In this document: piece by piece, positions 35,302 to 49,251 of the stretch
Position numbering within the stretch: position 1 is the stretch's first letter
Layout: each line of letters begins with the position of its first letter
Source of the DNA: Citrobacter amalonaticus
Lineage (GTDB): Bacteria > Pseudomonadota > Gammaproteobacteria > Enterobacterales > Enterobacteriaceae
Reading direction: 5' to 3'
DNA length: 64,000 bases
NCBI RefSeq assembly: GCF_018323885.1
Contig: NZ_AP024585.1
Location: forward strand, 1,054,001 to 1,118,000
Position numbers and translations under genes: made by a program
Notes under the pieces: model-generated
Database searches by the model: none
What the model saw: only the letters and a program-made list of their open reading frames with translations
What the model was told of the DNA's origin: nothing

Positions 35302-37020
35302 TCAGCCTTTAATCTGTTTAACCAGATAGTTGACGATGTCGCCGGTTTTTATCAACTGTTTCTCGCCATTGCGACGGTATTTGTATTCAATATCGTCGTT
35401 GTCGAGGTTACGGTCGCCCAGCACGATAGTGTGCGGAATACCGATCAGTTCCATATCGGCGAACATCACGCCTGGGCGCTCTTTACGGTCGTCCATCAGC
35501 ACTTCGATGCCCTGCGCACGCAGTTCGGCATACAGTTTTTCCGCCAGTTCCTGCACACGATAGGACTTGTGCATGTTCATCGGCAAAATCGCCACTTGGA
35601 ACGGCGCGATAGCGTCAGGCCATACGATCCCGCGCTCGTCGTAGTTCTGCTCAATAGCCGCTGCTACCACGCGTGTGACCCCGATACCGTAACAACCCAT
35701 AGTCAGAATCTGGTTGCGGCCATCTTCACCCTGGACGGCGGCTTTCATTGCTTCCGAGTACTTGGTGCCCAACTGGAAGATATGACCGACTTCGATACCG
35801 CGTTTGATCAGCAACGTGCCTTTTCCATCCGGGCTTGGATCGCCGGCGACGACGTTACGGATATCAGCGACTTCCGGGGTTGCGACATCGCGATCCCAGT
35901 TAATGCCGAAGTAATGCTTACCATCCACGTTAGCGCCTGCCGCGAAATCACTCATTGCGGCAACGGTACGGTCAATAATCACCGGCACTGGCATGTTTAC
36001 CGGGCCCAAAGAACCCGGACCGGCATTCACCAGCGCGCGGATCTCTTCTTCGGTTGCAAACGTCAGCGGGCTGGCAACCTGCGGCAGTTTTTCCGCTTTG
36101 ACTTCGTTCAATTCGTGATCGCCGCGAACCAGCAGTGCGACCAGCGGAGACTTGCTGTCTTCCACGGCTTTCACCAGCAGGGTTTTCACGGTTTTCTCGA
36201 TTGGCAGACTAAACTGCTCAACCAGCTCGGCGATGGTTTTTGCGTTCGGCGTATCAACCAGCGTCATTTCTTGCGTTGCAGCGGCGCGCGGCGCTTTTGG
36301 CGCAACGGCTTCCGCAAATTCAATGTTGGCCGCGTAGTCAGAGGAATCAGAGAAGATCACATCGTCTTCGCCGCTCTGTGCCAGTACCTGGAATTCGTGC
36401 GAGGCGCTACCGCCGATAGAACCGGTGTCAGCCTGTACCGCGCGGAAATCCAGCCCCATGCGGCTGAAGATCTTGCTATAAGCCGCGTACATCGCGTCGT
36501 AAGTTTCCTGCAGAGATTCCTGAGAAGTATGGAAAGAGTACGCATCTTTCATCAGGAATTCACGGGAGCGCATCACGCCGAAACGCGGACGCACTTCGTC
36601 ACGGAATTTAGTCTGAATCTGGTAGAAGTTCAGCGGCAGCTGTTTGTAAGAGCTGAGCTCGTTACGAATCAGATCGGTGATCACTTCTTCATGCGTTGGG
36701 CCAAGTACGAACGGACGATCGCCACGGTCAGCAATACGCAGCAGTTCCGGACCGTACTGTTCCCAACGACCACTCTCTTGCCACAGTTCAGAAGGCTGAA
36801 CCACCGGCATTAACACCTCGATCGCACCGGCGTTGTTCATCTCTTCACGCACGATGTTCTCAACTTTTTTCAGGACGCGCACGCCGGTCGGCAGCCAGGT
36901 GTATAACCCGGAGGCCAGCTTGCGGATCATCCCGGCGCGTAGCATCAGCTGGTGGCTGATCACCTCGGCGTCGGCAGGTGTCTCCTTCAGAGTGGAGAGC
37001 AGATATTGGCTAGTACGCAT
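35302..37020 (-). CDS. proS: Prolyl-tRNA synthetase
   Basis: Charges tRNA-Pro. The 572-aa bacterial-type class II enzyme has motif 1 and 2 regions ([42 protein letters not shown] near 140-165). It carries the bacterial editing insertion domain (about 220-400), which clears Ala-tRNA-Pro. Motif 3 is [17 protein letters not shown] near 440-456, followed by a C-terminal anticodon-binding domain. The ATG at 37020 (MRTSQYLLS) is the family start; the in-frame extension to 37074 is not supported. Confidence 0.98.
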   Translation of the reverse strand: MRTSQYLLSTLKETPADAEVISHQLMLRAGMIRKLASGLYTWLPTGVRVLKKVENIVREEMNNAGAIEVLMPVVQPSELWQESGRWEQYGPELLRIADRGDRPFVLGPTHEEVITDLIRNELSSYKQLPLNFYQIQTKFRDEVRPRFGVMRSREFLMKDAYSFHTSQESLQETYDAMYAAYSKIFSRMGLDFRAVQADTGSIGGSASHEFQVLAQSGEDDVIFSDSSDYAANIEFAEAVAPKAPRAAATQEMTLVDTPNAKTIAELVEQFSLPIEKTVKTLLVKAVEDSKSPLVALLVRGDHELNEVKAEKLPQVASPLTFATEEEIRALVNAGPGSLGPVNMPVPVIIDRTVAAMSDFAAGANVDGKHYFGINWDRDVATPEVADIRNVVAGDPSPDGKGTLLIKRGIEVGHIFQLGTKYSEAMKAAVQGEDGRNQILTMGCYGIGVTRVVAAAIEQNYDERGIVWPDAIAPFQVAILPMNMHKSYRVQELAEKLYAELRAQGIEVLMDDRKERPGVMFADMELIGIPHTIVLGDRNLDNDDIEYKYRRNGEKQLIKTGDIVNYLVKQIKG

Positions 37021-37132
37021 GTTGTTACGGTTCCAGTTGAACGATCGAACAGGCTCAATGTGAGCCTGACACAAAAAAAAAGTAACTCAGTTTACCAGCG
37101 AGAAAGGGATGTCAAAAGAGAAGGGCGTGAAA

Positions 37133-37840
37133 TTAGCGGGGTTCAAGCGCAAAGACTTCAAAACCCGTCTCGGTTACGCGCCAGCGCACGTTGAAATCAT
37201 GCAGCCAGACAGCATAATTTTTACCGGTCTCTTCCCCTTTTCGATAGGCAGGACGCGGATCCTGCGCCAGCACATCACGAATAAACGTCTTCAGCAGGGG
37301 ATAACGTTTTTCCAGCGCGGGAAACTGTTGCTCAATCTCGTCGGTAAAACTCACCGACATTTCGGCTTGCGGTGCCTGTTGCGCGTAGCTGGCGGTCGCA
37401 TTCGGTAGCGATTCCGCGAACGGCAGGTAAGGCTTGATATCGATGACCGGCGTACCGTCAACCAGATCCAGACTGCCCAGTTGCAGAATGACCTGATCTT
37501 TCTGACAGACAACGCCTTTCAGTTCAACCAGCGACATGCCGACGGGATTGGGGCGAAATGTTGAGCGCGTAGCAAATACGCCCATCCGCGCATTGCCGCC
37601 AAGACGAGGCGGGCGCACGGTGGGGCGCCATCCCCCTTCCATCGTCTGATGGAAAACAAAGATCACCCATAAGTGGCTGAATGCTTCAAGACCGCGTACC
37701 GCATCGGCCTGATTGTAAGGAGACAGCAGGTGCAGTTCGCCGTTGACGCTTTTTACCAGCCCTGGCTGGCGGGGAACGGCGAACTTCTCTTTGTAAGGCG
37801 AGCGAATGACACCGATTTGCTCAAACTGAAAATGACTCAT
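37133..37840 (-). CDS. trmO: TrmO tRNA-Thr m6t6A37 methyltransferase
   Basis: SAM-dependent N6-methylation of t6A37 in tRNA-Thr, formerly tsaA/yaeB. The 235-aa protein has the N-terminal EQIGVIRSPYKEKFAVPRQPG. The SAM-binding barrel motif GVFATRSTFRPNPVGMSLVEL lies near 87-107, and DIKPYLPFAES near 133-143. The start overlaps the rcsF stop by 4 nt, so the envelope lipoprotein and this tRNA enzyme are translated together. Followed by proS, another tRNA gene. Confidence 0.94.
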   Translation of the reverse strand: MSHFQFEQIGVIRSPYKEKFAVPRQPGLVKSVNGELHLLSPYNQADAVRGLEAFSHLWVIFVFHQTMEGGWRPTVRPPRLGGNARMGVFATRSTFRPNPVGMSLVELKGVVCQKDQVILQLGSLDLVDGTPVIDIKPYLPFAESLPNATASYAQQAPQAEMSVSFTDEIEQQFPALEKRYPLLKTFIRDVLAQDPRPAYRKGEETGKNYAVWLHDFNVRWRVTETGFEVFALEPR

Positions 37841-38241
37841 TTAGCCGAGATGTTGAGCGCAGAACCAATGCAGACAGCCTGACGATAACAACCCGGCGTC
37901 CCGCTGGTGACTTCACAGCTATGCAGTAACACGGCATTGGCTTTCATTTTTGACGCATTAATCTGCATGCGTTTACGTGCTGTCGGGATGTTCGGCGGAG
38001 AGTCCTGGTTAGAGGCCTGACAGGATTCACCGGTCACTTCACCGAGATCGCGGAACGGCTTGCCGACCAGATCTTCAGCATTGGTGTAAATTCTGACGGG
38101 AACAGCGCGCGGCGCTTTCGGTTTTTCCGGCTCCGCTTTTGGCGGGGTTGCGGTGCTTTGAACGGGTTCAACAGGGGATCTGCTTAGCATGGAACAGCCG
38201 CTCAGCATGAGTGCCAATAAACAGATCGGTAAAGCACGCAT
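37837..38241 (-). CDS. rcsF: RcsF outer-membrane stress-sensing lipoprotein
   Basis: Senses lipopolysaccharide and peptidoglycan damage and activates the Rcs phosphorelay via IgaA; in E. coli it threads through BamA-assembled porins. The 134-aa precursor has lipobox LSGC (Cys16) and a proline-rich linker (about 22-48). The globular domain has four cysteines (GESCQ, LHSCEV, PGCYRQAVC) that form two nonconsecutive disulfides in E. coli. Length equals the E. coli protein. Its assembly partner bamA is in the same window. Confidence 0.96.
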   Translation of the reverse strand: MRALPICLLALMLSGCSMLSRSPVEPVQSTATPPKAEPEKPKAPRAVPVRIYTNAEDLVGKPFRDLGEVTGESCQASNQDSPPNIPTARKRMQINASKMKANAVLLHSCEVTSGTPGCYRQAVCIGSALNISAK

Positions 38242-38302
38242 AATATTTCCTCAATGAATGATCTAACTGTCACATATTGAATCAGGAGCTTGCATAAATG
38301 AC

Positions 38303-38324
38303 AAGACGGGCAAACGCCCGTCCT
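38303..38324 (-). terminator. metQ terminator hairpin
   Basis: GACGGGC (38305-38311) and GCCCGTC (38316-38322) with a 4-nt loop. On the minus strand it is followed by TTGTCATTT, a weak T tract. It separates metQ from rcsF. Confidence 0.7.
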
Positions 38325-38359
38325 GAATGATATTACAGATTGTGAAAAGCGCCTAAAAA

Positions 38360-39175
38360 TTACCAGCCCTTAACAGCACCACCGTTGAAGACTTTATTGG
38401 CGGCTTCGTAAACTTCGTCAGACTGATAGGCCTGAACGAATTTCTTCACGTTCTCCGCGTCTTTGTTATCTTCACGGGTCACGATCAGGTTGACGTACGG
38501 GGAATCTTTATCTTCAACGAAGATACCGTCTTTCGCCGGCGTCAGGTTGATCTGGCTGGCATAAGTGGTGTTGATTACCGCCAGAGCAATTTGCGCATCG
38601 TCAAGAGAACGCGGCAACTGAGGGGCTTCCAGTTCAACAATTTTCAGATTTTTCGGGTTCCCGACGATATCCAGTGAGGTCGGCAGCAGACCCACGCCAT
38701 CTTTCAGTTTGATCAGACCGACTTTTTGCAGCAGCAGCAGAGAACGGCCCAGGTTGGTTGGATCGTTCGGAACCGCTACCTGCGCGCCATCCTGAAGCTC
38801 ATCCAGAGATTTGATTTTTTTAGAGTAGCCCGCAATCGGATAAACGAAGGTATTGCCTGCGGCAACCAGCTTGTATCCGCGATCTTTGATCTGCTGATCC
38901 AGATACGGTTTGTGCTGGAAGGCGTTGGCATCGATATCGCCTTTGCTCAGCGCTTCGTTCGGCAGAACGTAGTCATTGAAGGTCACCAGTTCGACGTCCA
39001 GACCGTATTTTTCTTTCGCAACTTTTTGTGCGACTTCAGCTACCTGCTGTTCCGCACCGACAATCACGCCGACTTTGATGTGGTTTGGATCTTTTTCATC
39101 CTGACCGCAACCCACGAGTGCCAGAGAACCAATCAGGGCGCCGACTGCCGCAATGGTTTTGAATTTGAACGCCAT
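38360..39175 (-). CDS. metQ: MetQ methionine-binding lipoprotein
   Basis: Substrate-binding protein of the MetNIQ ABC importer for D- and L-methionine. The 271-aa precursor has a signal peptide with lipobox LVGC (Cys23). The two-lobed NLPA-family fold is recognisable from IKVGVIVGAEQQVAEVAQKV and YVLPNEALSKGDIDANAFQH (about 76-95). Last gene of the metN-metI-metQ unit, 39 nt after metI. Confidence 0.97.
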   Translation of the reverse strand: MAFKFKTIAAVGALIGSLALVGCGQDEKDPNHIKVGVIVGAEQQVAEVAQKVAKEKYGLDVELVTFNDYVLPNEALSKGDIDANAFQHKPYLDQQIKDRGYKLVAAGNTFVYPIAGYSKKIKSLDELQDGAQVAVPNDPTNLGRSLLLLQKVGLIKLKDGVGLLPTSLDIVGNPKNLKIVELEAPQLPRSLDDAQIALAVINTTYASQINLTPAKDGIFVEDKDSPYVNLIVTREDNKDAENVKKFVQAYQSDEVYEAANKVFNGGAVKGW

Positions 39176-39214
39176 GCTTATTTCCTTAATGTGATAATTG
39201 TGTTTTGTAGAACG

Positions 39215-39868
39215 TTACTTGTGCGTCACAGTCCGGACGATGCGATCGCCCGCGAACTGAATTAAATAAACCAGAACAACGAGTAATACCAGTACCGTAT
39301 TCATAACAGTAGCATTGTATCCAATATAGCCGTACTGATAGCCGATCTGTCCAAGACCGCCGGCACCCACGGCACCGCCCATGGCGGAATAACCAACCAG
39401 GGTAATCAGCGTAATTGTCGCAGCGTTTACCAGCCCTGGCAGGGCTTCTGGCAGCAGCACCTTACGTACAATTTGCAGCGGTGTTGCGCCCATTGCGCGG
39501 GATGCTTCAATCAGGCCGGTCGGGATTTCCAGCAGGGCGTTTTCCACCATACGGGCGATAAACGGTGCCGCGCCGACGGTGAGCGGGACAATGGCAGCCT
39601 GCAAACCGATTGATGTCCCGACAATCACACGAGTGAACGGAATCATCCATACCAGCAGAATAATGAACGGAATCGAACGGAAGATGTTCACAACCGCAGA
39701 CAGTGTGCGGTAGAGCTTCGCGTTCTCAATGATTTGCCCGGGACGCGTGACGTACAGCAGCACGCCAACGGGAAGACCAATCACAAAACCAAAGAACCCG
39801 GATACGAAGGTCATCGCCAGCGTTTCCCAGACGCCACGAACCAGCAGCCACATCATCGGCTCAGACAT
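39215..39868 (-). CDS. metI: MetI methionine ABC transporter permease
   Basis: Integral membrane subunit of MetNIQ. The 217-aa protein has five hydrophobic segments. The coupling loop that contacts the ATPase, the EAA motif, is visible as [25 protein letters not shown] at about 138-162. It overlaps the 3' end of metN by 8 nt, so synthesis of ATPase and permease is coupled. Confidence 0.97.
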   Translation of the reverse strand: MSEPMMWLLVRGVWETLAMTFVSGFFGFVIGLPVGVLLYVTRPGQIIENAKLYRTLSAVVNIFRSIPFIILLVWMIPFTRVIVGTSIGLQAAIVPLTVGAAPFIARMVENALLEIPTGLIEASRAMGATPLQIVRKVLLPEALPGLVNAATITLITLVGYSAMGGAVGAGGLGQIGYQYGYIGYNATVMNTVLVLLVVLVYLIQFAGDRIVRTVTHK

Positions 39869-40892
39869 AACCCAGTACCTCTACTTTTACATGGTGTTCC
39901 TGCAGCCAGGCGATCGCGGCTTGCGTTTCTTCTTGTGTGCCGTGCATTTCAGTCAGCATGATGCCGAACTTCACGCCGCCGGCGTAATCCATCTGCGCGC
40001 TAATAATGTTGTTATTCACGTTAAAGCGGCGCGCTGTTTCGGAAAGCAGCGGCGCATCCACCGACTGACCGGTGAATTCCATGCGCAACATCGGGACGCT
40101 GTCGGTCGTCGATTCCGCTTTGAGGCGTGCCAGATAATCTTCCGGAATATCCAGATGCAGTGTGGACTGAATAAATTTCTGCGCCAGGGGCGTTTTCGGG
40201 TGGGAAAACACTTCGCTGACGGTATCTTGCTCAATCAGCTCACCGTTGCTGATGACGGCTACGCAGTCGCAGATGCGTTTCACCACGTCCATTTCGTGCG
40301 TGATCAGTAGAATGGTCAGGCCAAGGCGACGGTTAATGTCTTTCAGTAGTTCAAGAATGGAGCGAGTAGTGGCTGGGTCCAGCGCACTGGTCGCTTCATC
40401 ACACAGCAACACTTTTGGCTGACTTGCCAGTGCACGGGCGATAGCGACACGCTGTTTCTGACCACCAGACAGATTCGCAGGGTAGCTGTCGTGCTTATCA
40501 CCCAGGCCAACGAGATCGAGCAGTTCCGTCACGCGGCGCTTAATTTCTTCTTTTGGGGTGTTATCGAGTTCCAGCGGCAGCGCGACGTTACCAAAAACGG
40601 TTCGGGAGGCCAGCAGGTTGAAGTGCTGGAAAATCATGCCAATCTGACGACGCGCCTTAGTCAGTTCAGATTCTGATAGCGTCGTCAGTTCCTGTCCGCC
40701 AACCTGAACGCTTCCTTCTGTCGGGCGCTCCAGCAGGTTTACACAGCGGATCAGCGTACTTTTACCTGCGCCTGAGGCACCGATAACGCCATAAATTTGT
40801 CCGGCAGGAACATGCAGGCTAACGTTATTCAACGCCTGAATGGTGCGGGTCCCCTGATGGAACACTTTGGTGATATTCGAAAGTTTAATCAT
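39861..40892 (-). CDS. metN: MetN methionine ABC transporter ATPase
   Basis: ATP-binding subunit of MetNIQ. The 343-aa protein has Walker [10 protein letters not shown] (about 38-46), signature [15 protein letters not shown] (140-154), Walker [14 protein letters not shown] (160-172) and the switch His in LITHEMD. The C-terminal ACT-like C2 domain (about 265-343) binds methionine and gives feedback inhibition of import. First gene of the unit; a MetJ operator lies upstream. Confidence 0.98.
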   Translation of the reverse strand: MIKLSNITKVFHQGTRTIQALNNVSLHVPAGQIYGVIGASGAGKSTLIRCVNLLERPTEGSVQVGGQELTTLSESELTKARRQIGMIFQHFNLLASRTVFGNVALPLELDNTPKEEIKRRVTELLDLVGLGDKHDSYPANLSGGQKQRVAIARALASQPKVLLCDEATSALDPATTRSILELLKDINRRLGLTILLITHEMDVVKRICDCVAVISNGELIEQDTVSEVFSHPKTPLAQKFIQSTLHLDIPEDYLARLKAESTTDSVPMLRMEFTGQSVDAPLLSETARRFNVNNNIISAQMDYAGGVKFGIMLTEMHGTQEETQAAIAWLQEHHVKVEVLGYV

Positions 40893-40983
40893 TGATTATT
40901 TATTATCGTAATGAAGTTACCGTGGCATTTTCGTCTGTCTGATGCGGTCAAAAGCCGTCAACAAAATGGATGTTAAGGCATCC

Positions 40984-40991
40984 AGACGTCT
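40984..40991. promoter_or_regulatory. MetJ operator (met box) upstream of metNIQ
   Basis: AGACGTCT is the perfect 8-bp met box, about 92 nt before the metN start. The adjacent upstream octamer AGGCATCC (40976-40983) matches 5 of 8 positions, fitting MetJ's need for tandem boxes. Predicts repression by MetJ with S-adenosylmethionine. Confidence 0.75.
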
Positions 40992-41081
40992 AAATCAATC
41001 AGGGTTTCTACGATGAGCACTTTCTTGCCTGCCGAAACATGCGATACTAGCGCCACATGCCTTATTCAGGAGCTATAAAAG

Positions 41082-41648
41082 GTGGCAAAGTCCGTACCCG
41101 CTATTTTTCTCGACCGTGACGGCACAATTAATGTTGATCACGGCTACGTACACGAAATCGACGAGTTCGAATTTATCGACGGTGTTATTGATGCAATGCG
41201 CGAGCTTAAAACACTGGGCTATGCGCTGGTAGTTGTCACCAACCAGTCAGGGATTGCGCGCGGCAAATTTACCGAAGCGCAGTTTGAAACATTAACAGAG
41301 TGGATGGACTGGTCACTGGCCGATCGCGATGTCGACCTCGACGGTATCTATTATTGTCCACACCACCCGCAAGGCAGTGTGGAAGAGTATCGCCAGGTTT
41401 GTGATTGTCGTAAGCCGCATCCCGGTATGCTGATCTCGGCCCGCGATTTCCTGCACATTGATATGGCCGCGTCTTATATGGTGGGCGACAAATTAGAAGA
41501 TATGCAGGCTGCGGTTGCGGCAGGAGTCGGGACAAAAGTGTTAGTGCGAACCGGCAAGCCCATTACTGCGGAAGCAGAAAATGCGGCAGATTGGTTATTA
41601 AATAGTCTTGCTGATCTGCCATCGGCGATAAAAAAGCAGCAAAAATAA
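41082..41648 (+). CDS. gmhB: GmhB heptose-1,7-bisphosphate 7-phosphatase
   Basis: Removes the C7 phosphate of D-glycero-beta-D-manno-heptose 1,7-bisphosphate in LPS core heptose synthesis. The 188-aa HAD-family protein has the nucleophile motif DRDGT with Asp11 and Asp13. The zinc-binding loop is CPHHPQG...CDCRKP (about 92-111) and the last HAD motif is VGDKLEDM. The start is GTG at 41082 after TCAGGAG. GmhA, which acts two steps earlier in the same pathway, is also in this window at 60.3 kb. The gene lies directly before the rrn promoters. Confidence 0.97.
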   Translation: MAKSVPAIFLDRDGTINVDHGYVHEIDEFEFIDGVIDAMRELKTLGYALVVVTNQSGIARGKFTEAQFETLTEWMDWSLADRDVDLDGIYYCPHHPQGSVEEYRQVCDCRKPHPGMLISARDFLHIDMAASYMVGDKLEDMQAAVAAGVGTKVLVRTGKPITAEAENAADWLLNSLADLPSAIKKQQK

Positions 41649-41697
41649 GCATTGTGGTTAAAAGGTGAGCGGTTGAAATAAAACTGCATTTTTCCGC

Positions 41698-41725
41698 TTG
41701 TCTTCCTGAGTCGACTCCCTATAAT
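41698..41725 (+). promoter_or_regulatory. rrn P1 promoter
   Basis: TTGTCT (41698-41703), 16-bp spacer, TATAAT (41720-41725), then GCGCC. The 16-bp spacing and GC-rich discriminator are typical of rRNA P1. The A/T-rich stretch at 41676-41693 is a likely UP element. Confidence 0.88.
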
Positions 41726-41807
41726 GCGCCTCCATCGACACGGCGGATGTGAATCACTTCACACAAACAGCCGGTTCGGTTGAAGAGAAAAATCCTGAAA
41801 ATCAGGG

Positions 41808-41835
41808 TTGACTCTGAAAGAGGAAAGCGTAATAT
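41808..41835 (+). promoter_or_regulatory. rrn P2 promoter
   Basis: TTGACT (41808-41813), 16-bp spacer, TAATAT (41830-41835), 110 bp downstream of P1, the standard tandem arrangement. Confidence 0.85.
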
Positions 41836-41873
41836 ACGCCACCTCGCGACAGAGCGCTAAAGCGCGTCGCAAC

Positions 41874-41885
41874 TGCTCTTTAACA
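41874..41885 (+). promoter_or_regulatory. rrn leader boxA antitermination site
   Basis: TGCTCTTTAACA is the canonical boxA where NusB-S10 loads to prevent Rho-dependent termination. Just after it, 41892-41911 is a perfect 20-bp complement of 43583-43602, forming the RNase III processing stem around 16S rRNA. Confidence 0.88.
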
Positions 41886-42018
41886 ATTTATCAGACAATC
41901 TGTGTGGGCACTCAGAGTGACATGGATTCTTAACGTCGCAAGACGAAAAATGAATACCAAGTCTCAAAGAGTGAACACGTAATTCATTACGACGTTTAAT
42001 TCTAAGAGCATCAAACTT

Positions 42019-43560
<1,542 letters not shown>

Positions 43561-43731
43561 CCTTAAAGAACCTGCCTTTGTAGTGCCCACACAGATTGTC
43601 TGATGAAAAGTAAAAAGCAAGGCGTTTACGCGTTGGGAGTGAGGCTGAACAGAATAAGGCCGCTCGCTTTCTATTGATGAAAGCTCACCCTATACGAAAA
43701 TATCACGCAGCGCGTGATAAGCAATTTTCGT

Positions 43732-43807
43732 GTCCCCTTCGTCTAGAGGCCCAGGACACCGCCCTTTCACGGCGGTAACAGGGGTTCGAATCCCCTAGGG
43801 GACGCCA
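43732..43807 (+). tRNA. tRNA-Glu (UUC)
   Basis: A 76-nt tRNA in the 16S-23S spacer. Acceptor stem GTCCCCT pairs with AGGGGAC and CCA is encoded. Anticodon loop CTTTCAC gives anticodon TTC, and the T loop is GGTTCGAATCC. E. coli K-12 rrnH instead has tRNA-Ile and tRNA-Ala at this position. Confidence 0.97.
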
Positions 43808-43883
43808 CTTGCTGGTTTGTGTGAGTGAAAGTCGCCGGCCTTTGTATCTCAAAACTGACTCAGCGAGTCATGTTTGAGATATT

Positions 43884-43896
43884 TGCTCTTTAAAAA
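43884..43896 (+). promoter_or_regulatory. Spacer boxA
   Basis: TGCTCTTTAAAAA between tRNA-Glu and 23S is the second boxA of rrn operons, maintaining antitermination into 23S. The rest of the spacer (43561-43993) holds processing stems and no other gene. Confidence 0.8.
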
Positions 43897-43993
43897 TCTG
43901 GATCAAGCTGAAAATTGAAACGACACACTGTTAATGGTGTGTTCGAGTCTCTCAAATTTTCGCAATCAGAGGTGAAACATCTTCGGGTTGTGA

Positions 43994-46900
<2,907 letters not shown>

Positions 46901-46994
46901 ACAACGCCGAAGCTGTTTTGGCGGATTGAGAGAAAATTTTCAGCGTGATTACAGATTAGATTAACCGGCGAAAGGCGGGTTAATAAACAGAATT

Positions 46995-47114
46995 TGCCTG
47001 GCGGCTGTAGCGCGGTGGTCCCACCTGACCCCATGCCGAACTCAGAAGTGAAACGCCGTAGCGCCGATGGTAGTGTGGGGTCTCCCCATGCGAGAGTAGG
47101 GAACTGCCAGGCAT
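46995..47114 (+). rRNA. rrfH: 5S ribosomal RNA
   Basis: TGCCTGGCGGCTGTAGCGCGG to GAACTGCCAGGCAT, 120 nt. Its ends pair (TGCCTGGC/GCCAGGCA). One visible difference from E. coli is GGCTG in place of GGCCG near the 5' end. Confidence 0.98.
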
Positions 47115-47166
47115 CAAATTAAGCAGTAAACTGATGTAAAAATCAGTGGTTGTAGAAAAATTCGGT

Positions 47167-47243
47167 GGAGCGGTAGTTCAGTTGGTTAGAATACCTGCCT
47201 GTCACGCAGGGGGTCGCGGGTTCGAGTCCCGTCCGTTCCGCCA
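47167..47243 (+). tRNA. aspU: tRNA-Asp (GUC), distal rrn gene
   Basis: A 77-nt tRNA with encoded CCA, acceptor GGAGCGG/CCGTTCC and anticodon loop CTGTCAC (GTC). It is co-transcribed at the end of the rrn operon. Identical in all 77 positions to the copy at 56604. Confidence 0.98.
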
Positions 47244-47249
47244 CTTATT

Positions 47250-47284
47250 AAGAGCCCTGAGTTAACACTCAGGGCTTTTTCTTT
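47250..47284 (+). terminator. rrn operon terminator
   Basis: AAGAGCCCTGAGTTAACACTCAGGGCTTTTTCTTT: a strong stem AGCCCTGAGT/ACTCAGGGCT with a 4-nt loop and a T run after tRNA-Asp. Confidence 0.95.
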
Positions 47285-47407
47285 GCCTTAAATCTAATTG
47301 TTGCTAAAAACGCAAAAATCCTCTGCATTTTTCGCTCTTTTTCAACAAAACGCAAAACGTCATAATCCTCTCAGTTAACGAACATGATGAATCAAAGAGG
47401 AATTATT

Positions 47408-48211
47408 ATGACTATCCCAGCATTCGGTTTAGGTACCTTCCGTCTTAAGGACGATGTTGTTATTGCATCCGTAAAATCGGCTCTGGCGCTCGGTTACCGT
47501 GCTGTCGATACTGCACAAATCTATGATAATGAAGCCGCAGTTGGCCAGGCAATTGCAGAGAGCGGCGTTCCGCGCAATGAGTTGTACATTACGACCAAGA
47601 TCTGGATTGAGAATCTGAGCAAAGACAAGCTGATCCCTAGCCTGAAAGAGAGCCTGAAAAAACTGCGTACTGATTATGTTGATCTGACGCTGATCCATTG
47701 GCCATCACCAAATGATGCTGTATCGGTTGAGGAATTCATGCAGGCGCTGCTGGAAGCGAAAAAGCAGGGACTGACGCGTGAAATCGGTATCTCTAACTTC
47801 ACTATCCCGCTGATGGAAAAAGCCATTGCAGCGGTCGGTGCTGAAAATATCGCGACTAACCAGATTGAACTGTCTCCTTACCTGCAAAACGGCAAAGTGG
47901 TTGACTGGGCGAAAGCACACGGTATTCACATCACGTCTTACATGACGCTTGCATATGGTAAGGCTCTGAAAGATGAAGTGATTACCCGCATCGCGGCGAA
48001 ACACAATGCCACCGCAGCTCAGGTGATCCTGGCATGGGCGATGGATGAAGGTTACTCGGTCATTCCTTCTTCCACTAAGCGAGAAAACCTGGCAAGCAAC
48101 CTGTTGGCGCTGGATCTAACGTTAGATGCCGAAGATAAAAAAGCGATCGCTGCTCTGGATTGCAACAATCGCCTGGTAAGCCCGGAAGGACTGGCTCCGC
48201 AGTGGGATTAA
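47408..48211 (+). CDS. dkgB: DkgB aldo-keto reductase
   Basis: NADPH-dependent 2,5-diketo-D-gluconate reductase B, also active on methylglyoxal. The 267-aa TIM-barrel protein has the AKR tetrad: Asp in [13 protein letters not shown] (with the catalytic Tyr), Lys in YITTKIW and His in [18 protein letters not shown] and the C-terminal [13 protein letters not shown] bind NADPH. The ATG at 47408 follows GAGGAATT. It lies directly after the rrn terminator, as in E. coli. Confidence 0.95.
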   Translation: MTIPAFGLGTFRLKDDVVIASVKSALALGYRAVDTAQIYDNEAAVGQAIAESGVPRNELYITTKIWIENLSKDKLIPSLKESLKKLRTDYVDLTLIHWPSPNDAVSVEEFMQALLEAKKQGLTREIGISNFTIPLMEKAIAAVGAENIATNQIELSPYLQNGKVVDWAKAHGIHITSYMTLAYGKALKDEVITRIAAKHNATAAQVILAWAMDEGYSVIPSSTKRENLASNLLALDLTLDAEDKKAIAALDCNNRLVSPEGLAPQWD

Positions 48212-48232
48212 TGCGTTAACCCCTGAATGCCT

Positions 48233-49147
48233 TTAACCCTCTTTAACAGCTCCTCCGGGAGCTGTTCTTATATATTCACTCAGAAAATCGATAAATGCCC
48301 GAATACGCGTACTCACGGCACGATCGCTGTAATAGACGGCGCTGAACGGCATCTCTACCGGCAGGCGTTTATCGGCCATCAGCTCCACCAGTTCACCTCG
48401 CGCAATTTCCCGATCAATCATGTAGTCCGACAGGCAGGCAATGCCGTTTCCGCTGAGGCAGAGCTGTTTAAGCGTTTCGCCGCTGTTTGACGAAATTCCA
48501 CAGACAATCTCGTGAAGTTGCCCATCGCTACAAGCGATAGGCCAGGTGTTGAGGGATACGGGTTCGGTGAAACCCAGGCACAGGTGTGCTTTTAGCTCTT
48601 CCACTGTTTCCGGCTTCCCGTATCGTTCAAGATAGTCCGGCGAGGCAATAATCTTCCGATAGCTGTTAAAGAGCGGTCGGGCGCGGAGACTGGAATCCGT
48701 CAATGTGCCTGCACGGATTGCAATATCCACTTTTCTCTCGATCAAATTGATAAAGGTTTCAGAGGAAACAAGAGAAAGCGTAATTTCCGGGTAACGTTCG
48801 CGGAAAGGCTTTATCAACGGCATCAGAAAATGCAGCATCACCGGCGTGGCGGCATCGATACGGAGCACCCCGCGTGGAGTGCTGCGTGTCTCCATGATTT
48901 CCGTTTCTGCCGCCGCCATCTCCTGCAACAAAGACTGGACGCGGCGAAAATAGCGTTCACCTTCTTCTGTCAGGCTGAGCTGCCGGGTTGTGCGGTTGAG
49001 TAAACTCACGCCAAGCTTCATTTCCAGCTTTTTTACTGCCCGGCTTACCGCTGAGTTTGCCTGACCTAACTGTTCTGCCGCCCGGCTGAAACTTCCGCTT
49101 TCTACCACTGAAACAAAAATGGCGAGTTCTTCTGAAGTTGCTTTCAT
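48233..49147 (-). CDS. yafC: YafC, LysR-type transcriptional regulator
   Basis: A 304-aa LysR-family regulator. The N-terminal winged helix ([32 protein letters not shown], residues about 12-43) is followed by an effector-binding domain of the CrgA/YafC type ([20 protein letters not shown] on). The ligand is unknown. It is divergent from the MFS transporter gene with a 104-nt gap, the standard LysR-target layout, so that gene is the likely target. Family certain, role inferred. Confidence 0.92.
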   Translation of the reverse strand: MKATSEELAIFVSVVESGSFSRAAEQLGQANSAVSRAVKKLEMKLGVSLLNRTTRQLSLTEEGERYFRRVQSLLQEMAAAETEIMETRSTPRGVLRIDAATPVMLHFLMPLIKPFRERYPEITLSLVSSETFINLIERKVDIAIRAGTLTDSSLRARPLFNSYRKIIASPDYLERYGKPETVEELKAHLCLGFTEPVSLNTWPIACSDGQLHEIVCGISSNSGETLKQLCLSGNGIACLSDYMIDREIARGELVELMADKRLPVEMPFSAVYYSDRAVSTRIRAFIDFLSEYIRTAPGGAVKEG

Positions 49148-49251
49148 TTTTGCACCCGAAGCAAAATTGTATTGAGATTTTGGATATTTTTGTTATTAAA
49201 CCATTCCGGCATACTGCGTGTCATCCGAATACTGATGATATGGAGCGATTT

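Noticed and set aside
35296..36813. 505-aa open frame on the plus strand opposite proS
   Set aside because: Antisense shadow of proS; residue content (many His, Arg, Phe) is typical of reversed high-GC codons, and proS explains the region fully.
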